From Flagellimonas ochracea (lineage in GTDB: Bacteria; Bacteroidota; Bacteroidia; Flavobacteriales; Flavobacteriaceae), in assembly GCF_009903685.1 (NCBI RefSeq), contig NZ_JAAABI010000002.1:912512-976511 (forward strand): DNA of 64,000 bases, written 5' to 3'. Position 1 is the stretch's first letter. The number at the start of each line of letters is the position of its first letter. Position numbers and translations under genes: made by a program. The notes under the pieces were generated by a model. That model saw nothing but the letters and a program-made list of their open reading frames with translations, made no database searches and was not told the origin of the DNA. Positions 34,402-42,101 of the stretch are shown here, in pieces.

Positions 34402-34452
34402 TTATTTAGATTTGCGAACAAATATATATTTATTTTTATTCAATCTAAATAA
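34402..34452 (-). promoter_or_regulatory. Receptor promoter with flanking inverted operator-like half-sites
   Basis: On the minus strand the -7 element is TATATTTG (34419-34426). It is bracketed by TTATTTAGATT at 34402-34412 and its exact inverse AATCTAAATAA at 34442-34452. The second half-site is also part of a 23-base near-palindrome at 34430-34452 (arms match at 9 of 11). The sequence is of the kind bound by iron-dependent repressors of the Fur/DtxR type. A repressor at both sites could block the receptor promoter and perhaps the divergent DUF6607 gene. Confidence 0.55.
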
Positions 34453-34494
34453 TAATAAAGTTTTTTTATCACAATCCAATTAACAGACCACATC

Positions 34495-35427
34495 ATGAAA
34501 ACACGACCTTTTTTTACCATTTTAATGCCACTTACTTTATCGATTACTGTGCTGACCGCGCAAACCAAAAAAGAAGCCGATCGCCAAGCCATTCTGGATA
34601 TGTGCGGTTGTTACGACATTACTTTTAAATACACAGAGACTTTTGCTCCGAGCGAGGATTATGAAAAAAAACCAGATTATACCGCTTCTGCCTTAGAGCT
34701 CGCACTACCCATTATTAATGGAAATGACCAAATTTCCATTCAGCATCTGTTGGTAATCAATGACAGTACAGTGATCAAGCATTGGAGGCAAGATTGGCTT
34801 TATGAAAACCAAGAGGTGTTCCACTACGAAAAGGACAACAACTGGACCTTTTCCAAATTACCATCGGATGCCGTAAAAGGACAATGGACACAAAAAGTGC
34901 ATCAAGTGGATGATAGTCCAAGGTATTCGGGATCTGCCAGTTGGGTGCACGTGGATGGAAAGCACTTTTGGGAAAATAGGAGCGATTCCCCACTGCCCCG
35001 CCGCGAGTACACCAAACGCAGTGATTACAATGTTATGAAACGAGGCAACCGACATGAAATTACCGACTACGGTTGGGTGCATGAGCAGGATAATGACAAA
35101 ATAGTGAGGAAAGAAGATGGTGAAGCTATTTTGTTGGCCCAAGAAAAGGGAATGAACATCTATAAAAAAGTGGATGACCAAAAATGCCAAATAGCTTTGG
35201 ATTGGTGGCAAGGACATAAAGACTTTTGGGCCGAAGTGCGTACCGCCTGGGACCAAGTTTATGATCGAGAAGGAAACTTAACTTTGTTAAAGAAGGTAGA
35301 TGACAAGCCACTGTACAAATACTTGCATGCTTTGGAAGAGGAGCGAGCCAATAGTTCTCAAGTTCTGGAAGTGCTCAATCGTTTTGTGGCTACCACGGCT
35401 GAACAAAATGAAGTTACTGGCAAATAA
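34495..35427 (+). CDS. DUF6607 exported protein
   Basis: The 310-residue protein has a signal peptide (about 1-22, ending TAQT). The rest matches DUF6607: AILDMCGCYDITFKYTETF at the start, VIKHWRQDWLYEN, WTQKVHQVDDSPRYSGSASW and DYNVMKRGNRHEITDYGWVH. Two Cys in MCGCYD could bind a ligand or form a disulfide. Family members are often beside haem or iron receptors; that, and the divergent promoter shared with the receptor, points to iron or haem acquisition. Its mechanism is unknown. Confidence 0.88.
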   Translation: MKTRPFFTILMPLTLSITVLTAQTKKEADRQAILDMCGCYDITFKYTETFAPSEDYEKKPDYTASALELALPIINGNDQISIQHLLVINDSTVIKHWRQDWLYENQEVFHYEKDNNWTFSKLPSDAVKGQWTQKVHQVDDSPRYSGSASWVHVDGKHFWENRSDSPLPRREYTKRSDYNVMKRGNRHEITDYGWVHEQDNDKIVRKEDGEAILLAQEKGMNIYKKVDDQKCQIALDWWQGHKDFWAEVRTAWDQVYDREGNLTLLKKVDDKPLYKYLHALEEERANSSQVLEVLNRFVATTAEQNEVTGK

Positions 35428-35446
35428 GTTACATCGCTTAAAGGAG

Positions 35447-35476
35447 AAAAGGCCGTGAAAATCACGGTCTTTTTTT
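35447..35476 (+). terminator. Terminator after the DUF6607 gene
   Basis: GGCCGTGA-AAA-TCACGGTC is followed by TTTTTTT, 24 bases after the stop. It is a canonical intrinsic terminator that isolates DUF6607 from the AraC gene. Confidence 0.92.
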
Positions 35477-35530
35477 GTCTTTCACTGTTTCATCTGGAAC
35501 TTTTTCGAAATTTGATTAATTTAAACGACG

Positions 35531-36388
35531 ATGACACGAGACATTATCAACATCAACGATTTCATCATTTTGGTGGAGGAGGCCCACGTAGGCAAGGAAA
35601 CACTTGACACCTGCAGGTTTGATGAGCCTGTCATTGCCGTGGCCTTTTACGGTTCTGGTAATGTGGACCTTACCATGCGCTATGATGGCAAAGAGAATCG
35701 CTACAAGCACACCAAAGGTTTGGCCCTGGCCTTTTATGCGGACGAGACCGTGGATGCAGAGCATCGGGTTTCTGCTGACAGACCTTTGGAATGTATAGTA
35801 ATTGCAACTTCACCGCGAAATTTGGAGAAATTACCAAATGCCGAAGGCGACCTTTTTTCGGAATTATTGGAAGAACTGGTCAAGCCCTCCGACCACTATG
35901 TCGAAGGTCCTCGGTTTTTCATGACCCCGGAGATGCAATCTATCGTGGATCAGATTTTTCACAATCAGCTTAAGGGAAAGACCAAGATGATGTTTTTCCG
36001 CAGTCAAATCACCGCCCTGTTGTCCTACTTTTTTGGACAATTGGCCACGATGCCCTCGAATACGATAAAGCGTTCGGAACGGGAGAAGTTGGAGGAAGCC
36101 AGAACGATTTTGTCCAACAACCTTGACAATCCGCCTTCCTTGTCAGAACTGTCCCTGCAAATAGGGCTGAACAGTTTTAAACTCAAGAAAAATTTCAAAG
36201 AGGTTTTTGGGGTGCCTGTATTCAAATATTTGCAAAATGAACGGCTGAACAAGGCGCATGTACTGCTTCGTGATGGAGAGGCCACGGTACAGGAAGCAGC
36301 CTGGCATGTGGGCTATGATAGTCTGAGCTCTTTTTCGAACGCGTTCTCCAAAAAATTTGGCTTTCGACCCAGTGAGATACGAAGATAG
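35531..36388 (+). CDS. AraC family transcriptional regulator (PchR-like)
   Basis: The 285-residue protein has an N-terminal sensor-like domain (about 1-165) and a C-terminal AraC/XylS double helix-turn-helix domain (about 185-285). Landmarks are PSLSELSLQIGLNSFKLKKN, GVPVFKYLQNERLNKAHVLL, and SLSSFSNAFSKKFGFRPSEI. The sensor portion resembles PchR-type regulators, which respond to iron-chelate uptake, but residue-level support is weak. It sits beside the haem locus, so haem or siderophore regulation is plausible. It could equally control the DUF5367/DUF1772/NmrA cluster downstream. Confidence 0.9.
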   Translation: MTRDIININDFIILVEEAHVGKETLDTCRFDEPVIAVAFYGSGNVDLTMRYDGKENRYKHTKGLALAFYADETVDAEHRVSADRPLECIVIATSPRNLEKLPNAEGDLFSELLEELVKPSDHYVEGPRFFMTPEMQSIVDQIFHNQLKGKTKMMFFRSQITALLSYFFGQLATMPSNTIKRSEREKLEEARTILSNNLDNPPSLSELSLQIGLNSFKLKKNFKEVFGVPVFKYLQNERLNKAHVLLRDGEATVQEAAWHVGYDSLSSFSNAFSKKFGFRPSEIRR

Positions 36389-36391
36389 ACT

Positions 36392-37453
36392 TCAAGCGGT
36401 ACTGGGAACAACAGCATAGATAGCAACCTTTTCCTCTTTTCCTTTTAGGGGAACATTTCCCTTCGATTCAAAATTGTAGCCATTGACCTGAAGTTGGGTT
36501 TTCATTGCTTCAGAGAGCAATAATTCACTACCCAATGCGTTGCATTGGCCCTGGATTCGGGCAGCGGTGTTTAAGGTGTCCCCGTGATAGGCAATTTCCT
36601 TTTTATATTTTCCTACTTCAGTGACCGTAACAGTGCCTCCGTGCATTCCTGCCTTAAAAAATGGTTGGACCCCATATTTTTTCAAATAATACCCCTCTTT
36701 ATTTTTCAATGCTCTTTTGAAGCTGAAAAAGGCTTCAAGGCAGTGTGATTTTTTAATACCATCTTTCAGTGGCCAGGTCAATACGGCTTCATCACCTACG
36801 TATTGGTATATTTCAGCTTTATTATTCACGATGGCCATTCCCAAATCATTAAAACAATCTTGGATGAAGCGGCTGTAATCCAAATGACCCAACTTTTCAG
36901 CCAGTTTTGTGGAGGATTGTAAATCCAAAAACATGAATATCCGCTCTTCTTCATTTGGGGAATAGAATTTTCCCCGCATCAATTTCCACAAGTTGGTTCC
37001 GCCCAACATCAGACTAATCTGTTGGAGTGCCGACAAGAAAAAGTCCACGAAAAGCACATAAAAATAGATGGCTCCGCTCCCTGTATCAAAGGCAAAAGTC
37101 CAAAAGTGTATAGAAGTTCCAAAATAGAGTTCATATACCCCATAGGCAAGCAAGGTGAGCAGTATGAGAAACAGCAGGGAGTACAAAAAACGAAGCAGTA
37201 AAAGCCGTTGAATGGAAATATACTTATAAATACGTTCCTCGACCAATATTTGCGCAAAGCCCGAAACAAAACCCATTAGGGGGCCCAAGGTCACAGCAAT
37301 CATCATGCTGGATTTAAAATCAAACTGCAAGGTTCCCAACTCCATCGTGCCAACACCTCTCACAATACTGAGGAAAATAAAGGCGAATGTCCATCCAACA
37401 CAATAGAAGCGTATGATGCGCCACCTACGGCTATGAAAAAATGAAATTGCCAT
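36392..37453 (-). CDS. Membrane protein with class III nucleotide-cyclase domain
   Basis: From the ATG at 37453 the protein is 353 residues; a TTG at 37498 would add 15. Four to five hydrophobic segments fill the first 150 residues. The C-terminal cyclase homology domain has the metal Asp177 (FMFLDLQSS) and Asp221 (YVGDEAVL), and transition-state Asn295 and Arg299 (GDTLNTAARIQG), so catalysis is possible. Gln217 (YQYVGDE) occupies the usual adenine-specifying Lys, so substrate is uncertain. It could make cyclic nucleotides or be an atypical cyclase. Its stop faces the AraC stop across three bases. Confidence 0.85.
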   Translation of the reverse strand: MAISFFHSRRWRIIRFYCVGWTFAFIFLSIVRGVGTMELGTLQFDFKSSMMIAVTLGPLMGFVSGFAQILVEERIYKYISIQRLLLLRFLYSLLFLILLTLLAYGVYELYFGTSIHFWTFAFDTGSGAIYFYVLFVDFFLSALQQISLMLGGTNLWKLMRGKFYSPNEEERIFMFLDLQSSTKLAEKLGHLDYSRFIQDCFNDLGMAIVNNKAEIYQYVGDEAVLTWPLKDGIKKSHCLEAFFSFKRALKNKEGYYLKKYGVQPFFKAGMHGGTVTVTEVGKYKKEIAYHGDTLNTAARIQGQCNALGSELLLSEAMKTQLQVNGYNFESKGNVPLKGKEEKVAIYAVVPSTA

Positions 37454-37523
37454 GAATTTCAAAGGTATCCTTTTCGAACAAATCTTCCTCCATTTCAAAC
37501 AAATGTTAGGAGTAAGGTGAACC

Positions 37524-37531
37524 TAGTTTTG
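37524..37531 (+). promoter_or_regulatory. -7 element of the DUF5367/DUF1772/NmrA cluster
   Basis: TAGTTTTG matches TAnnTTTG and ends 11 bases before the ATG at 37543. It lies in the gap between the divergent cyclase and DUF5367 genes. Confidence 0.5.
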
Positions 37532-37542
37532 TCCTGTAATCA

Positions 37543-37965
37543 ATGAGTAACCATAAATCAAAAACAATGAGGAAAGTAAGAGCAATAATTATCGGAACAA
37601 TTATCTGGGCACTGGGAGTGAGTGTGTACTCCCTATCCTTTTTGGCAAACATTATGGAAGATGCACAGCAACAGGCCAATCTGGTCTTGTTCATCGCGGT
37701 AATGCCGTTAGTCTGGTTTGGGTCAAAACTGTACTACAAAAAGGGTAACAGCATGCATGGATATTTTGTTGGGCAGACCTTCTTTTTGGTTGCCGCGGCC
37801 TTGGATGCTTTGATCACCGTACCCTTTTTAGTGATTCCAAATGGTGGAAGTTATTTTGAATTCTTCACTGATATGGGTTTCTGGTTGATAGGCCTGGAGT
37901 TTATCGTCACTGCAACACTGTACTGGTATGCAAAAGTGTATACAAAATCCCAAACAACAAATTAA
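37543..37965 (+). CDS. DUF5367 membrane protein
   Basis: The 140-residue protein has four hydrophobic segments at about 10-33, 44-60, 72-94 and 106-125. The pattern of short loops with AIIIGTIIWALGVSVYSL and WFGSKLYYKKGNSMHGY fits DUF5367. A second ATG lies at residue 9 (MRKVRA), which may be the true start. Function unknown. It is followed after 19 bases by the DUF1772 gene and then the NmrA gene, and likely forms one operon. Confidence 0.8.
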   Translation: MSNHKSKTMRKVRAIIIGTIIWALGVSVYSLSFLANIMEDAQQQANLVLFIAVMPLVWFGSKLYYKKGNSMHGYFVGQTFFLVAAALDALITVPFLVIPNGGSYFEFFTDMGFWLIGLEFIVTATLYWYAKVYTKSQTTN

Positions 37966-37984
37966 TCACTTTATACTATTCAAT

Positions 37985-38476
37985 ATGGAAATTACAACAA
38001 GCAACGTCATGCTTTTAGTTACAACACTTTTGTTTGGTCTGGTAGCCGGACTGTGTTTCACCTGGGGTAACGCTGTAACCCCTGGAATTGGACAATTGGA
38101 AGACATGGGGTACCTGCAGGCTTTTCAAAAAATGAATCGGAGTATAGAAAATCCCTTATTCTTTGCAGTTTTCATCGGTTCCTTTTTTGTGGGAATCGCT
38201 ACAGTGTTCATTAATCGAGGAATTTCTCCAACCCATTTTTGGTTGGTGACAGCTGCGGTAGCCATCTACTTTGTAGGCGTGGTACTCATCACAGTTTTTG
38301 GCAACGTTCCTTTGAACCAAATCTTGGATAAGACGGACTTAATAAATAGTACGACTCAAGAATTGGCGTCGCTCAGGGAAAAGTTTGAGCAACCGTGGAA
38401 TCGGTTTCATAGGATTCGAGTGGTATCCGCAACCCTCTCATTTGCACTTTTGATTATTGCAGGAATTGGAAAATAA
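37985..38476 (+). CDS. DUF1772 (anthrone-oxygenase-like) membrane protein
   Basis: The 163-residue product from the ATG at 37985 (the open frame begins earlier at 37928 without a hydrophobic start) has four membrane helices. DUF1772 landmarks are GLVAGLCFTWGNAVTPGIG at the start, and FGNVPLNQILDKTD and WNRFHRIRVVSATLSF later. Fungal relatives act as anthrone oxygenases; bacterial members are uncharacterised. It belongs to the DUF5367-DUF1772-NmrA cluster. Confidence 0.88.
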   Translation: MEITTSNVMLLVTTLLFGLVAGLCFTWGNAVTPGIGQLEDMGYLQAFQKMNRSIENPLFFAVFIGSFFVGIATVFINRGISPTHFWLVTAAVAIYFVGVVLITVFGNVPLNQILDKTDLINSTTQELASLREKFEQPWNRFHRIRVVSATLSFALLIIAGIGK

Positions 38477-38512
38477 GCAACACATAAATAATAACATCAA
38501 AAATTCAAAATC

Positions 38513-39349
38513 ATGAGAAAAAATGTATTAGTAATCGGCGGAACAGGAAAAACCGGTAAAAGAGTGGTCGAAGTTTTAAACCAAAGGGGTCATAATGTCC
38601 GCATAGGATCAAGAAGTCAAAACCCTGCATTTGATTGGGACAGTCAGGAAACCTGGAGTTCTGCCCTAGAGGGAATGGATGCTGTCTACATAACGTATCA
38701 ACCCGATTTGGCGGTGCCCGGAGCCTTGGAGGCCATAGAAGGGTTAACCAAGGAGGCAATACGACAAAAGGTAAAGAAACTGGTTTTGCTTTCGGGTAAG
38801 GGTGAGCGAGAGGCAGAGCTCTCTGAGCAGGTGGTTATCAACTCTGGTTTGGATTACACTATTGTCAGGGCCAGCTGGTTCAACCAAAATTTTAGTGAGA
38901 GTTTCTTTTTGGAACCCATTCAGCAAGGGTTTGTGGCACTTCCGAAGGCCAATGCCCAAGTTCCTTATGTGGATGCCAATGACATTGCCGCAGTTGCTGC
39001 TGAAGCGCTCACAAACGATGAGCATAACGGGGAGATTTATGAATTGACCGGTCCTCGCTTTTTGACCTTTGCAGAAATCATGAAAGAAATTGCTCAGGCG
39101 ACGGGCAGGGAGATTGCCTTCACCCCAATTGCATTGCCGGCATACACGAAGATGCTCAGAGAGCAGGGTGTCCCTGAGGATTACGTTTGGTTGATCGATT
39201 ATTTGTTCACTGAGGTTTTGGACAATCCCAATAATCAGGTTATCACTGAAGATGTTGAAAAGGTGTTGGGCAGAAAACCTATCGACTTTTCAGACTATGT
39301 GAAGGAAACCGCTGCTACCGGAGTTTGGAGCCAAACGGTAACAATTTAG
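38513..39349 (+). CDS. NmrA/SDR-type NAD(P)-binding protein
   Basis: The 278-residue protein has the Rossmann signature VIGGTGKTGKRVVEVL at the N-terminus. Further features are VRIGSRSQNPAFDW (a site for the NADP adenosine phosphate) and LDYTIVRASWFNQNFSE, which resemble atypical SDR NmrA-like proteins. It lacks the YxxxK active site in the classical place, so redox sensing or oxidoreductase roles are both possible. It is the last gene of its cluster, 36 bases after the DUF1772 gene, and is followed by a strong terminator. Confidence 0.9.
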   Translation: MRKNVLVIGGTGKTGKRVVEVLNQRGHNVRIGSRSQNPAFDWDSQETWSSALEGMDAVYITYQPDLAVPGALEAIEGLTKEAIRQKVKKLVLLSGKGEREAELSEQVVINSGLDYTIVRASWFNQNFSESFFLEPIQQGFVALPKANAQVPYVDANDIAAVAAEALTNDEHNGEIYELTGPRFLTFAEIMKEIAQATGREIAFTPIALPAYTKMLREQGVPEDYVWLIDYLFTEVLDNPNNQVITEDVEKVLGRKPIDFSDYVKETAATGVWSQTVTI

Positions 39350-39372
39350 GGGATTATCATCAATCAAAAAAC

Positions 39373-39406
39373 GGAAAAGCGGGCCCATATAGGGTCCGCT
39401 TTTTTT
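39373..39406. terminator. Bidirectional terminator
   Basis: AGCGGGCCC at 39378-39386 pairs with GGGTCCGCT at 39392-39400 across a short loop. An A-run precedes and seven T follow, so it can end both the NmrA gene (plus) and the DUF3307 gene (minus). Confidence 0.9.
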
Positions 39407-40130
39407 AGATAAGTTCAACCAAGTAGTTGTAAGCCATGCCTGAAAGAATGGCCAGGCCAAAACTTAGCAAAGTCCCAATTAACACATATTCGGTCAATTT
39501 TCGGTTTTTTCCCTTATTGAGGTCACCGAATCGAAAAACGGATTTGGCAGTGATTAAAAGACCGATGGCCGACCATTGTTGTACCAAGATAAACCCAAAG
39601 ACAAAAAGTCGTTCCAGCATTCCTATATATTTCCCGGCGTTTTTGAGCGAACCACCCTCACTAGATTCATCTTCTTTGACAATTTCCGCAATATATGGCG
39701 CCAGAAACATCCGCATGATAATCCCGCAGACAAAGGTTACGAATACCAGAAAAGTGGTCAACAGCAGATTTTTTTCTCCGAACAGGGTGTTGAAATCGAT
39801 TTCAAAAGGGGAGACCCAATATACCATTGCTGCCAACACAAATAAATGAAGTGCTTGATCCAATACAAAAAGCCATCGAAAGTTTTTTTGGTTGGTCAAT
39901 GCCAATTTTCCGAGATCAATCAAATAGTGGGTGACAATTATAATGCCGACAAGTCCCAGGTATTTAAATTGGAGAAGTAGTAAAAGGAGGAGTAGGTGAA
40001 CTCCTATATGCCAATACAAATATTTGGATTTCCACTTTTTCTCAAGCTTATTGGATACCCAATGCTTGGGTTGAAGGGCAAAATCACCAATAAAATGGGC
40101 TAGGAGGAGTTTTAGGGCCAGTAGTGTCAT
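39405..40130 (-). CDS. DUF3307 membrane protein
   Basis: The 241-residue protein has about six hydrophobic segments. The start LLALKLLLAHFIGDFALQP and the repeated HY/LIDLGKLAL pattern are diagnostic of DUF3307. Function unknown; these proteins are often paired with SatD. Its ATG overlaps the satD-like stop (ATGA), so both are translated from one message. A terminator follows. Confidence 0.9.
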   Translation of the reverse strand: MTLLALKLLLAHFIGDFALQPKHWVSNKLEKKWKSKYLYWHIGVHLLLLLLLLQFKYLGLVGIIIVTHYLIDLGKLALTNQKNFRWLFVLDQALHLFVLAAMVYWVSPFEIDFNTLFGEKNLLLTTFLVFVTFVCGIIMRMFLAPYIAEIVKEDESSEGGSLKNAGKYIGMLERLFVFGFILVQQWSAIGLLITAKSVFRFGDLNKGKNRKLTEYVLIGTLLSFGLAILSGMAYNYLVELI

Positions 40131-40738
40131 AGTTTTTCAAGTTGGATGCTGTAAAATTGGATCATTTTTTGGATTTCGTCAAAACCGGCCTTATTCAACT
40201 CCTCACTGATGTTGCCTTGGGACTTGTTGAGGATTGATGCCAGTTCCCGTTGGTTCATTTTTGGGTTTTCTAGAGCATGCTTCACCGTTTTGGAGATGGC
40301 TGGGGTCCAATGATCCATGGTCAAAAGAGCGAGACCCAAAAGCAGGTTAATGTGCCTGTCAAATTTTTCATCGGGGGATTTGAGGGCCAGGGTTTGCTTC
40401 TTGAGGCCCTCAAAACATTTTCCTGAGTTTACAAAGGCCTCTCCGTTGGATTCTGTTATTTTTTCGGCCTGGTATGTTTTTTCTCCTAGCCCTATGGCCA
40501 TTCGAACATCGATATTACGCAATTGTTTGATACATGCCTTTATGTGAATGCTGGCCTTCAGGGCTTTTTCGGGGGTTGTTTCCAGTTGAAAACTATCACC
40601 TCGGTAAATCTCCCAAGCAGAAGGTTCATTGCCATAGTGGTTTAAGGCTTCTTTTAGCAAGGGTAGCCATTTGGAGGCGTTTTGTTCCGTGGAATTTTTG
40701 ATGTCCCCCGTGATTACGGCAATCATTTTTGTTTCCAT
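40127..40738 (-). CDS. SatD family protein
   Basis: The 203-residue product has the SatD pattern: MIAVITGDIKNSTEQNASKW, IYRGDSFQLETTPEKALKAS and GLGEKTYQAEKITESNGEAF. The GDIKxS / GDSFQ / IGLGE combination resembles a nucleotide-cyclase-like ferredoxin fold without clear catalytic residues. The last 40 residues (ELASILNKSQGNISEELNKA) look like a helix-turn-helix, so it may bind DNA. It is first in a two-gene unit with DUF3307. Two identical palindromes upstream may be its operators. Confidence 0.87.
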   Translation of the reverse strand: METKMIAVITGDIKNSTEQNASKWLPLLKEALNHYGNEPSAWEIYRGDSFQLETTPEKALKASIHIKACIKQLRNIDVRMAIGLGEKTYQAEKITESNGEAFVNSGKCFEGLKKQTLALKSPDEKFDRHINLLLGLALLTMDHWTPAISKTVKHALENPKMNQRELASILNKSQGNISEELNKAGFDEIQKMIQFYSIQLEKL

Positions 40739-40760
40739 TTAAAAGAATCTGCTAAATCAA

Positions 40761-40807
40761 AGATAATTAAAAATATCTGTTTATTTACAGATAATTAAAA
40801 ATATCTG
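40761..40807 (-). promoter_or_regulatory. Duplicated palindromic operator candidate upstream of the SatD-DUF3307 unit
   Basis: The 19-base sequence AGATAATTAAAAATATCTG occurs at 40761-40779 and again, identically, at 40789-40807, 28 bases apart. Each is palindromic at its ends (AGATA/TATCT). A third partial copy (GTAGATATT) lies at 40815-40823. The block begins 22 bases upstream of the SatD ATG. Paired identical sites in phase suggest dimeric repressor binding. The only gene it faces closely is SatD. Confidence 0.6.
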
Positions 40808-40892
40808 CTAAAAAGTAGATATTTAAAGTAATGGAAAAAAAAAGAAGCCACACCCATGGCTGGTGTGACTTCTAAAATCAACAAAAAACACG

Positions 40893-41339
40893 CTATCCTC
40901 TTCTTCCTCTCTCCTGCATTTTCTTTTTGCTGTGCATGGACTTGTGCAGTCTCATTTTCTTCCAAACTTCATACTGCTCTTCGGTCAGTACTTGCTTCAT
41001 TTTTTGTTGCTGGGCAATTTGACGGTCCAAACGAGCGTTTTCCATTTCAAATCGCTGCTCAGGAGTGGGTTCCTCCCAATCTCCACTTTCTTTTTTGCCC
41101 TTAATCTCCTCACGCCTAGCCTTGCGGTTTTCTGCTTCCACTAAACTCAGCTTCATTACCTCATCTTGTTGGGCTTGGGTAAGATCTAAGGCCAAGGTCA
41201 ACTTTTTGGTTTTTAAGGTAGCCAATTGTTCCGGCGTCAAATCATGGTGAAAACCCTTGTCCATTCCACGACCTTCATGTCTTTGGCCCATGGCTCCGAT
41301 AGTGGTCAGTACGACCAATACAACTACTAATTGTTTCAT
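40893..41339 (-). CDS. Spy/CpxP-like (DUF4890-type) periplasmic protein
   Basis: The 148-residue protein has a signal peptide ending near TIGAMGQ (about residue 19). The mature part is helical and highly charged. It contains the LTPEQ motif twice (HHDLTPEQLATLKTKKLT and EEPTPEQRFEMENARLD) and ends in a basic tail (KKMQERGRRG). This resembles the Spy/CpxP and LTXXQ families, periplasmic chaperone-like or sensor-inhibitor proteins. It may follow the small gene upstream at 41449-41634 on the same strand. Confidence 0.85.
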   Translation of the reverse strand: MKQLVVVLVVLTTIGAMGQRHEGRGMDKGFHHDLTPEQLATLKTKKLTLALDLTQAQQDEVMKLSLVEAENRKARREEIKGKKESGDWEEPTPEQRFEMENARLDRQIAQQQKMKQVLTEEQYEVWKKMRLHKSMHSKKKMQERGRRG

Positions 41340-41448
41340 ATGTTTAAATTTTTAAATGATTTGGTAGTTGGATAACAAGCGCTACCGATGGTTTAACCAT
41401 CCTGGTCTCATTTGAGAAAAATTTAACATGTAATGGGAAGGACTGTTG

Positions 41449-41634
41449 TTATTCGACCAAAAAACCGTCGGATTCCTTTTTGGAAGGAACATCCGTATCC
41501 TCAAAATCGGCTTCCACATAAGTTTTGGATTCCAATTGATTTTGAAATTCATCATGCTTTTCAATAGCGTAATAAATAAAACTGGCTGCTAAAAAGCATG
41601 AAAAATAGAGAAGACTTTTGATTTTGTAGGTCAT
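41449..41634 (-). CDS. Small single-pass protein, function unknown
   Basis: From the ATG at 41634 this is 61 residues; the frame extends to 41679, but the later ATG puts the hydrophobic segment (TYKIKSLLYFSCFLAASFIYYAI, read as one helix) at the N-terminus. The remainder is acidic (VEADFEDTDVPSKKESDGFLVE). It is likely an exported or single-pass membrane protein. It is co-directional with the Spy-like gene 110 bases downstream. No family is recognised. Confidence 0.5.
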   Translation of the reverse strand: MTYKIKSLLYFSCFLAASFIYYAIEKHDEFQNQLESKTYVEADFEDTDVPSKKESDGFLVE

Positions 41635-41679
41635 GATATTACAATTTGGGATCACTAAATTAGGGAAAGCGTTTTTCAA

Positions 41680-42101
41680 TCCCCATGATATGTTGTGAAA
41701 TTATATTTTTTAGATGTATGCCGGACAAAAGGCATGGTATAATCGACAAAATGCAAGGTTTGGCGTAAAAATTGAATGAGTTAGGACAGTATCTCCTGAA
41801 ATTGATTGAAGCCTTTATGTTTTTTAAGGGAGTTTTTCGACCCAAAACAGGAGCTTTTTAACTTTTTAGAAACCCAAAAGGGACAAAATCGATTGTTAAA
41901 TAATTATTAAGACACGATTTTTACCGCAAAGTGCTCAACCTTTGGGAACTCCGTATTTTATTGATGCTTTCGACGAAAACCCCAACTATTGCTGGCCTCA
42001 GGGCGGATATACTTTTCTTAAAAAAATCTAAGTGAGTGTAACAATTGTGTTTTTGTGCCGTCTTATAGGCATACAATATCAATCAAAAATTCAATCAAAA
42101 A
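41680..42101. other. 420-base intergenic region without a recognised gene
   Basis: No open frame with coding character and no clear hairpin or promoter was seen. The plus-strand gene at 42102 must have its start signals near the right end, where a GTGTTTTTGTGC segment (about 42046-42057) only loosely resembles a promoter. Confidence 0.5.
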
